A program made the position numbers and the translations under genes. Under the pieces are notes generated by a model. It searched no databases and was not told the origin of the DNA. It saw only the letters and a program-made list of their open reading frames with translations. A stretch of 64,000 bases of DNA from assembly GCA_963921195.1 (NCBI GenBank), contig OY992536.1, positions 4,402,001 to 4,466,000 of the forward strand. Direction: 5' to 3'. Shown here piece after piece: positions 56,996-64,000 of this stretch. This DNA comes from Pegoplata infirma (Eukaryota; Arthropoda; Insecta; Diptera; Anthomyiidae). How positions within the stretch are numbered: position 1 is the first letter of the stretch; each line of letters starts with the position of its first letter.

Positions 56996-57159
56996 ATTAA
57001 TTATTTTTCTTTTGTATTTAATACTTCAAATACTTTTAAATATGTTTAAAAGGAAATTTAACAATATTTTCGATTGTTAGGAATACATTGTTTTTTTTTA
57101 TCAATAAAATCACTTACATAAATGATTTTCTTTTGTATATATTTACTTTACTTTGTGAG

Positions 57160-57830
57160 GGAGGGTATATAAGGTTGTCAATACGTTTGTAACATAATGT
57201 TAAATTAATGTAAGTCCCAAAAAATAAATATGTATATGTGAACGTTTTCACATACATATTTCGCGAAGCTGTTTTAGCAGTTGTTCAGTTCTTATTAAAT
57301 ACCTAAATCTAGCTGAGCGAATCGATTTTTAGTTATGGTGAACAAATTTTGATTCGTTTTGGGTACTGTTTTTAATTTAAAGTGAGTCTCGTTATTGGCA
57401 ACGTTTACAGTGTTTCCGCTTTAGGATTTAGGATCCGGCCCCAGCTTGGGCGCCATTTGCTTAAATATTTTGTTAGTCAATTTTATTGAACTTCTTTGTT
57501 TATATATAAGTTTTTCAATACGTTTGTAACATAAAATTTGAATGTGTATATGCGAACCTTTGATCAATTTAAAGTAAATATTCTTATCTCTTGATAATGT
57601 TTTAACAATTGTTAAATCCAAATAAATAAACCTAGCCAAATAAATCGATTTTTCGATACATGCTGAGAAAATATTGGGTCCTCTAGGTTGCTGTTTTCAA
57701 TTTAAAGTAAGCCTCGTTATTGCCAACGGTTTCATTGTTTTTTCTTAAGCACTTAAAATCGGGCCCCAACTTGGGCGCCATTTACTTTAATATTCTGTTA
57801 GTTCCATGTTTATCTAAGTTTCTATCAAAT
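57160..57830 (-). repeat. Two diverged tandem units with GGCCCCARCTTGGGCGCCA
   Basis: Units at about 57160-57490 and 57500-57825 share ATACGTTTGTAACATAA, CTCGTTATTG(G/C)CAACG and GGCCCCA(G/A)CTTGGGCGCCAT. The left words resemble a mini-me start. On the minus strand TGGCGCCCAAG(C/T)TGGGGC resembles a retroelement tRNA-Lys primer-binding site, so an LTR remnant is also possible. Confidence 0.5.
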
Positions 57831-58264
57831 GCAAACAGAATGTTGAATTGATTTCTCACATAATAGCACACTACAAAATTTGCTTAATTCGATACACTTG
57901 TTAATTAAGACAAAAGTGACAAGTTTTTTTTAAACTTATAATGTTTTTGAAAATAATTTTATGAGAAATATAGGTGCCATTAAAAAAAACTAGTAATACC
58001 TCGAAAAATCTTATTCAATTCCTTTTAAAGATTCATTAAGTTTCTTTAATCGTAGGGTATTTAAAGATTCCGCACAGCTTACTTATTTAATAACGATAAT
58101 AAGTCGTTCACCCTGAAAAAATAATGAAATAAAAGGCCGTTTAATGTTGCCGGTAAAAAAAAAACAGCCTTTAGCAAACATTTAACCAATAATGACCCTC
58201 TCTAACAAATACAATACGTTTTCTTTCATTCTGGTGCCGAAAAAGACTGACTGTCAATATTGAG
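57831..58264. other. Probable intron DNA; no element seen
   Basis: AT-rich DNA; nothing recognised. Confidence 0.4.
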
Positions 58265-58267
58265 CAA

Positions 58268-58575
58268 TATCCCAGCAAAACGTATTGCGCTCTAATTGGA
58301 GGTTCACTTTCACCAATCACATAATTTTTTTAATACTATGTAACTATTTAAGATCTAGGTAATATCTTTTATAATTGCAAGAAAAATATTAAAAAAATCT
58401 AAACAAAAATCTTAACAAAAATCTCAACAAACTAGGATTCAAAAAATATAGGTGATTGGTGAAGGTAAACCACCCGAATGGGGCATATTGTTTGAAAATA
58501 TCGGACCAGAAGGAAAAAAGTTTCCCCTTTTAAAACTAAACCAACCTCTGAAAAACAAAATTTTTCTACAGGTTA
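58268..58575 (-). repeat. CCCAGCAAAAC fragment and a mini-me subfamily 3 fragment
   Basis: ATCCCAGCAAAACGTATTG at 58268 is a fragment of the 44958 family. AAAAGTTTCCCCTTTTAAAAC and CCAACCTCTGAAAAAC (58516-58557) are the inverse of 51960-52010. Confidence 0.5.
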
Positions 58576-58611
58576 TTTTTACAATTTTATTAGGCAAAAG
58601 AATACTTCTTA

Positions 58612-58885
58612 TATGGTAGGTGGGCGTGGCACTTCTCCAATATTTTTTTTTAATTTGGCACTGAGAATTCTAATTACTAAACCTGTTACAATTTCCGAAT
58701 TTATTCAAATTTGAAACTTTGGAGTCCATGGGAGGTGGGCGTGTTATTTTTCCAATATTTTTGTTACTTGCCAGTAAAATTTTATTCTTGTAGCATTAAA
58801 ATTTTCGGTTTTATCCATATATTAAACTTCTGGTTGTATGGGAGGTAGGCTTGTCACTTGTCCAATTTATCCCAAATTTTGATAA
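58612..58885 (+). repeat. Three tandem units of about 115 bp (GGGAGGTGGGCGTG)
   Basis: ATGGTAGGTGGGCGTGGCAC, ATGGGAGGTGGGCGTGTTAT and ATGGGAGGTAGGCTTGTCAC start units near 58615, 58729 and 58838; each continues with a TCCAATATTTTT-like word. Confidence 0.65.
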
Positions 58886-58919
58886 AACATTTGTTTTTGT
58901 TTACATTAGCAAAATAGAG

Positions 58920-59140
58920 ATTTTTTATTATACCGTCCAACAGCCAATATTAAACATGAACCGGATGATACACGTCTAAAAGTAGAGATTAAGTGGAGTA
59001 AAACTGAATTTACAGTTTTTTTTTGCGTGATCCTTGTTTCCTTTTAAAAGGACTTCCAAGTTTTAAGGGATACATTTTGTAAAATATTTCTGAAATATTT
59101 GTGCTTTACCTAGGATACCACTGGTGATGGCGAAAGAAAG
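58920..59140 (-). repeat. Inverted copy of the 31780-32040 repeat
   Basis: ACCGTCCAACAGCCAATATT, AAACATGAACCGGATGATA and CTTTTAAAAGGACTTCCAAG are the reverse of the copy at 31780. Confidence 0.75.
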
Positions 59141-60295
59141 AGGAGAATCTCCCATAATTTTTGCGTTTTTTTATTTTGTCCTATTAGGATAAAAGGTAGT
59201 GAATAAAGTCATTTAAAAACTTTATCAACATATTTTGTTGAAAATTTTGAATGATATTGAAGGATAAAGTTTTGAAAGGTTGTAGGTTAACTTCTTTTTC
59301 CTGATATGTAAAAATAATAAAATAGGAAAATTAGGGAAGATCATTTTTTTTCATTTGCTGTCACTACACTGATAGAAATTTGTACATGACAATAATGAAA
59401 ATCTACATTAATGTTATGAAAAATGACGTTAAAAAGGAACCTATGTAGGGTTTCATTGAATTAATGAAATGGGTATCATAAAATGTAATTGCAAGAACAA
59501 GTTTCATTAAATTAATGAAAATTGTTCATACAAAATATAAATTGTATTTTATGAAAATGTTTCATTACTTTAATGAAAAAAGTATTTAATTCGTTTGAAT
59601 AAATCCTACTTTTTATTTTTGAAATGAAATACTTTTATTGAATAAATGTTACTTTTATTTTTAAAATGAAATATATAAAATATATAGAATACAATATAAC
59701 AATATATACAAAATTGTTTTCACTTAGTTTTCTCGCACAAAATTTTACTTCAACCTTAAATTGTAATACATAATTAAAACCACAAACTAATATAAAACAT
59801 CACAAAAATTAGTTAATTAATAATTTAGTTTTTATTTAAAATTTCGTAAAAAATCTGAAAAAAATTACAAAATAACCAAGTTAAAAAACACTTTCACATA
59901 TCGTCGGTGCGCCGACCAGAACACCTATGTGTTTTTTATGAATTGTTCAGGAGAGCAAAAAAACCGTTTTATTTTGCCAATTCGCAACATTTTTTTAAAG
60001 TAAATTTTTTTTATTTTTCCTAAACCCATTTAAAAATATTACGCGTTGAAAAACATACAAAATCTTTTTTTAATCTGAAGTGGTACAAGATTTTAACAAA
60101 AAACTACACATAGGTGATTTTGTTTCGGACTTTTTACATGTTTATAAAAAATATATAATACACATAGGTGTTTTTGTTCTTAAATTTATTTTAAATAAAT
60201 TTTTATTTGTTGTTCAAAAGTAAAAATTTTGCAAGTTATATATCCGCATGGACTTGTAGCGAAATATTGATGGTATTCACGTTAGAATTTTTATC

Positions 60296-60410
60296 CTTGC
60301 AATGTGCGAAATGCAACATTTACTACAAAAAACACACGTAAAATTATTTTGGTGTTTTTTTCATCCCATGTGTTTGTTGTAAAAAGTTTTTCATTTCGTA
60401 CTTTGCAAGG
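60296..60410. repeat. 115-bp hairpin
   Basis: CCTTGCAATGTGCGAAATG is inverted as CATTTCGTACTTTGCAAGG, with AAACACA pairs inside. Possibly a tiny MITE inside X2. Confidence 0.65.
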
Positions 60411-60529
60411 CTGAAAACTTCTGATGTGAATTTTGTTATCACAAAGAGACGGAAAAACTTTACCAATGCAGAAAGTGATTATCAGGAAAACCAAAATAAT
60501 AAGTAATAAGTCAAAAAAAGTATTAAATA

Positions 60530-62538
60530 TAATTCTGATGCAAAAAATAGCAAAATGTATCTTCAGTGAAATGAAATGGCGAATCTTTTCGTAGAACATA
60601 TTAACCCTCTATCTGCCATTTTTAGGGGTCATTTTTGTCCTTTTTTTAAATATCCTCATACAACACCACCTACACCACAAAAACGTACATTAACGGGTTA
60701 AAATCTTCTACAAAGATTTTCTGCATCAAATTTTACTAGGGGTTGTCAAAGTCCAAAAGTTCCTGCAAAGTGCAAAATGGTTAAAAAAGTAAAATTGTAA
60801 ATTATCAAATACTGTTAAACTTTTTTTTTGCAAAAGTCGAGTGAAATAAGTCGAAAAAAAATATAAATCTGCTTTTGAGCTAAATAAAGTTAAGAGATAA
60901 TTCAGTGAAAATTGATGGCGGTTCTTTTCTTAGAACATGTTAACCCTTTATCCTCATTTTGGTGCTTTTTTTAAATATCATCATAGTCCACTACTAAGGC
61001 ATACGTATAAAGGGTTAAACAATTTTACAAACATTTTCTGCATCAAATTTTACTAGGGGTTGTCAAAGGCCAAAAGTTCGTGCGATGTAAACAAAAGGTT
61101 TAAAAAAGGAAAATTTTAAATTATCATAATTTGTTAAATTGTGTCTTACCAAGATACTTTACAATTTTACTTTTTTAAGCACTTTTCGCACGAACTTTTG
61201 GCCTTTGAGAACCCCTAGTAAAATTTGCTGCAAAACTTTTTTGTAGAACATTTTAACCCTTTTAACGCACGTTTAAGTGAAGTTCTATGAGGGTATTTGG
61301 CAAAAGGACCAAGATTACTCCCAAAAATGGAAGATAATGTGTTCCCAGAAAAGAACCGCCATCAAATTTCACTGAAGACATCATCATTTAGCTCAGACAA
61401 AGATTTATATTTTTTTTTTACTTATTTTACACGACTTTGGTGAAAAACAATTTAACAGTTTGTGATAACACAGCTCAACAAGAAAATGCGTATTGGATTC
61501 TGGTTAGTGATTTGGATAGTGTCTGTTGCGCTGATTCCAAATCCGGAGCCCAAATTTGTCTATCACGTCAGGATTTTGAGTAATTCGCGGTTAAAGTGCC
61601 GAAAAAGGGCATTTTTGACCCTTTTTAAAAGCTTATAAAATAAAATCCTGACATGCTTGGTACTTGGTACCAAGCTCATTCGAAAGCCTGTAATTTTCTC
61701 TTAAAGATAAAATAAAATGTTTTAAAAATTTAATTTTCTAAAATGGTAAAAAAATCATTATCAAAAAACCTTCCATTTTTTAAATATTTACTTTATTTAC
61801 ACAGTGTTTTTTAACAAATTTCCATACAAATACATACATAAATATTAGATTTATAGCACTTGTGGCCAACGAGTTTTTCACCATTATAAAAAATTAAATT
61901 CTAAGAAAATTTGATTTAGTCTTAAAGAGAAAATTACGCACTTTCGAATGAGCTTGATCTCAAGTCATTCGAATGTCAGGATCTTTTTTTATAGACGCTC
62001 AAAAATGGCCAAAATGGGCCTTTTTTGACACTTTAACCGCGATTTTCTCAAAATTGTGACGTGATAGAAAAAATTGAGTGACCGTTTTGGAATCAGGAAA
62101 CCAAAACCTATAAACTTTTTTCGGTTTCATTCAAAACGCAGCGACAAACCTCAGATTTGTAGAGCGGTGTAATTTACAATTAAATTTATTTAAGCATTTT
62201 GCACTTTTCGCACAAAATTTTGACCTGTGACAACCCCTAGTAAAATTTGATGTAAAACTAATTTTTTTGTAGAACATTTTAATCCTTTAACCGCACGTTT
62301 TAATGGCGTTCAACGAGGATATTTAAAAAAAGTACCAAAACGACACGTAAAAATGGGACACACAGGGTTAATGTATGTAAATGTATGTTCTTAGAAACGA
62401 ACCGCCTTAAAATTTCACTAAGGACATCTTTTGATATTATTTACCTCAGAATTATACTTTATACTTTTTTTAGCTTGTTCAAAACGCATTTAAAAAAAAT
62501 TTGGAAATTATTTTTTTTTAAATCCTGTTGCACAGTGT
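60530..62538. mobile_element. Foldback related to 167-2154, nested in X2
   Basis: The right end GTTGCACAGTG is followed by TTA (62539-62541). Units with GGCGGTTCTTTTCTTAGAACA occur forward at 60570 and 60915 and inverted at 61352 and 62380. The left end is decayed and its position is estimated from the X1 spacing. A GATTCCAAATCCGGA palindrome fills 61500-62110. Confidence 0.7.
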
Positions 62539-62888
62539 TATGCAATAAAGTTTCGGAATATTACAAAAAAAATGTTCAGAAAATTTTTAAAATATCAATT
62601 TATAAAAAAACCAAAGGCAGACGCAATGTTTTTACGTTTAAATCAAAAACAGTTATGTGTACTAATAACACATAAGTGTTTTTGCCGGAGAATTTCTATT
62701 ATAGGTAACACATAGGAGTTTAAGCTAACTTTGAAACCATTTGAGATAACGGGAAACGCTCTGGGGGATAAATGCATTACCTGATAGGCTTCCTAATGGG
62801 CCAATAAAAAAAAAATAAAAAAATTACACATAGGTGTTCTGGTCGGCGCACCGACGATATTTTTTATTTTATCTATAGATTTCACTCA

Positions 62889-63488
62889 CAAGGGAAGTCT
62901 CCCTGGTGTCACCCTCCGATCTTCATGAAATTTGGATATGTTGTTAAGAACGAAAATTAATTCGACACGTATTTTTTTTTAGCGGCCCAAACTCATTTTT
63001 AGGGGGGGTCGATTTGTATGGGGGGAAATTGACCTTTTTCAGTTTTTTACAATTTACGCCTATTTAAACAAAATTAATATAGGCACGTGTGGTATCAGAT
63101 TAAAGGTATTAAAAATACCTATCTCGTGGTACTAACAACGGGCCGAAGAAGTTAATATTTTTCGACTTATTAACGAAAATGTCCTAAAATTTTGGTATTT
63201 TACTCAATATGACGAAAAGTTGTGCATGTTTGGAAACGTTCTTAGCACACGTAGATAGGTTTTCCAAAGACCTTTCATTTGGTATGTAACATGACTAGGT
63301 TTCTTTGCATAATTGAGGAGATAAACGAAAAAAACTGAAAAATGGCCTTGTCTTCCCCCCTCCTTTTTACCCCCTAAATATGAATTTGGGCCGCTAAAAA
63401 AAAATACGTGTCCCTTTATTTTTTGTGCTCTACAAAATAAAACCAATTCCATAAAGATCCGCGGGTGACACTAGGGAGACTTCCCTTG
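62889..63488. mobile_element. 600-bp TIR element, CAAGGGAAGTC ends, TCA duplication
   Basis: Ends CAAGGGAAGTCTCCCTGGTG and CTAGGGAGACTTCCCTTG, with TCA on both sides (62886-62888, 63489-63491). The related stretch at 59722-59760 shows the empty site. The arms also carry AGCGGCCCAAA and its inverse. Confidence 0.9.
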
Positions 63489-63907
63489 TCAGTTTTCTCA
63501 CACAAAATTTTACTATAACGTTTACTTTTAATACATAAGTAAAACCCCGAAATAATTTAAAACAACGTGAGTTTAATAAATACTTATAATTAATCAGCAA
63601 TATTTCATTTTAAATTTCGTAAAAAATTCTTAGAAAAAATCACGCTCTGATCAGCTGTTTCTTGCGCGCGTAAACTAACAGACTAAACAGACGCGACACG
63701 ACAAGTGTCAAAAAACAGAAAATTTTGTAAACAAAACTTAATGAAATTTTTTAATGAAACTACGAAATCTAATGAATCAAAATTAATGAATATCTTGCAC
63801 AATATGTATGAAATTTCATTCAGCATATGAAAAATTTCATTGTTGGAATGAAACAACGTTAATGAATTCCATTCATTAGTGATATGAAGCGTTTTTCTAT
63901 CAGTGTA

Positions 63908-64000
63908 GAGGCAAGTGTAAATATTAAACGAATATTTTATAAAATTTAATCCTCTAAAACTTTTAAGTCCTTTTAAAAAGAAACAGGATCTCGAAACGAA
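63908..64000 (+). repeat. Start of a third copy of the 31780 repeat, cut by the window edge
   Basis: TTTAATCCTCTAAAACTTTT and AGTCCTTTTAAAAAGAAACA match 31820-31860. Confidence 0.65.

Larger units (their letters stand above)
59898..62860. mobile_element. ATATCGTCG family member X2 (2963 bp), private motif ACACATAGGTG
   Basis: Ends ATATCGTCGGTGCGCCGACC and GGTCGGCGCACCGACGATAT, about 34 bp of perfect TIR. TTCAGGAGAGC starts 48 bp in. The near-terminal word ACACATAGGTG recurs at 60106, 60160, 62668 (ACACATAAGTG) and 62708 (ACACATAGGAG). The excess length over X1 (about 2 kb) is a nested foldback, so the unbroken element would also be about 950 bp. Confidence 0.9.
59367..63905. mobile_element. 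Composite 4.5-kb TIR element, CACTGATAGAAA ends, TA duplication
   Basis: Ends CACTGATAGAAA and TTTTCTATCAGTG, with TA outside both. AATGAAA words fill about 300 bp at the left and 170 bp at the right. GTTTTCTC(G/A)CACAAAATTTTAC occurs directly at 59729 and 63493, so about 200 bp is repeated on either side of the insertions. Removing the inserts leaves about 1 kb. No coding region. Confidence 0.7.

Noticed and set aside
60291..60599. 102-codon hydrophobic frame
   Set aside because: It spans a 115-bp hairpin and a foldback arm; hydrophobicity comes from T-rich DNA.

Overview
This is AT-rich animal DNA, most likely from a higher fly (Diptera, probably a calyptrate). Two things point there. One is the receptor exon at 55.7-57.0 kb, which reads like an insect 5-HT2-type serotonin receptor. 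The other is a crowd of DINE-1/mini-me-like repeats carrying (GTCY)n microsatellites. I saw no bacterial-style gene, rRNA gene, convincing functional tRNA gene or CRISPR array. Almost all short open frames fall in repeats or low-complexity DNA and are not genes.

The only protein gene is on the minus strand. It is one exon (acceptor at 56976) that encodes a long third cytoplasmic loop, TM6, TM7 and the C-terminus of a class A GPCR. Its TAG stop (55707-55709) is followed in the same frame by 66 sense codons up to a TGA, then an AATAAA and a GTAAGT donor. Stop readthrough or C-terminal splicing is therefore possible. The exons for TM1-TM5 must lie beyond position 64000, so 57.0-64.0 kb is probably intron and 1-55.4 kb is probably downstream flank.

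The rest is a mosaic of non-autonomous mobile elements, many bounded by terminal inverted repeats (TIRs) and target-site duplications (TSDs) and many nested. Left part (0-13 kb): a TAA-flanked foldback holding a second TAA-flanked element; a foldback with a CACTCAAAA element inside it; mini-me copies; an 8-bp-TSD element at 10.2 kb; and a 954-bp ATATCGTCG element inside a mini-me copy. Middle (13-37 kb): a 2.4-kb inverted repeat, several mini-me copies, hAT-like elements with perfect or near-perfect 8-bp TSDs (20.4, 30.6, 33.0 kb), motif arrays and a second ATATCGTCG element (34.0 kb). Right part (37-55 kb): a TIR element filled with a roughly 150-bp minisatellite, more hAT-like elements (40.4, 43.9 kb), a Helitron-like element (41.95-43.5 kb), TWA-TSD MITEs, and a 1.07-kb insertion with a 14-bp TSD. 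Beyond the gene, a 4.5-kb TIR element (59.4-63.9 kb) contains a third ATATCGTCG element, which itself contains another foldback.

The best candidate for something undescribed is the ATATCGTCG family (11943-12896, 33991-34936, 59898-62860). The three copies share their first bases and a TTCAGGAGAGC box that starts exactly 48 bp in. Each copy has its own motif next to the termini, and that same private motif recurs inside the element on both flanks. Several hAT-like elements show a similar habit of private internal motif arrays. No transposase gene is visible, so all of these would depend on enzymes supplied from elsewhere.
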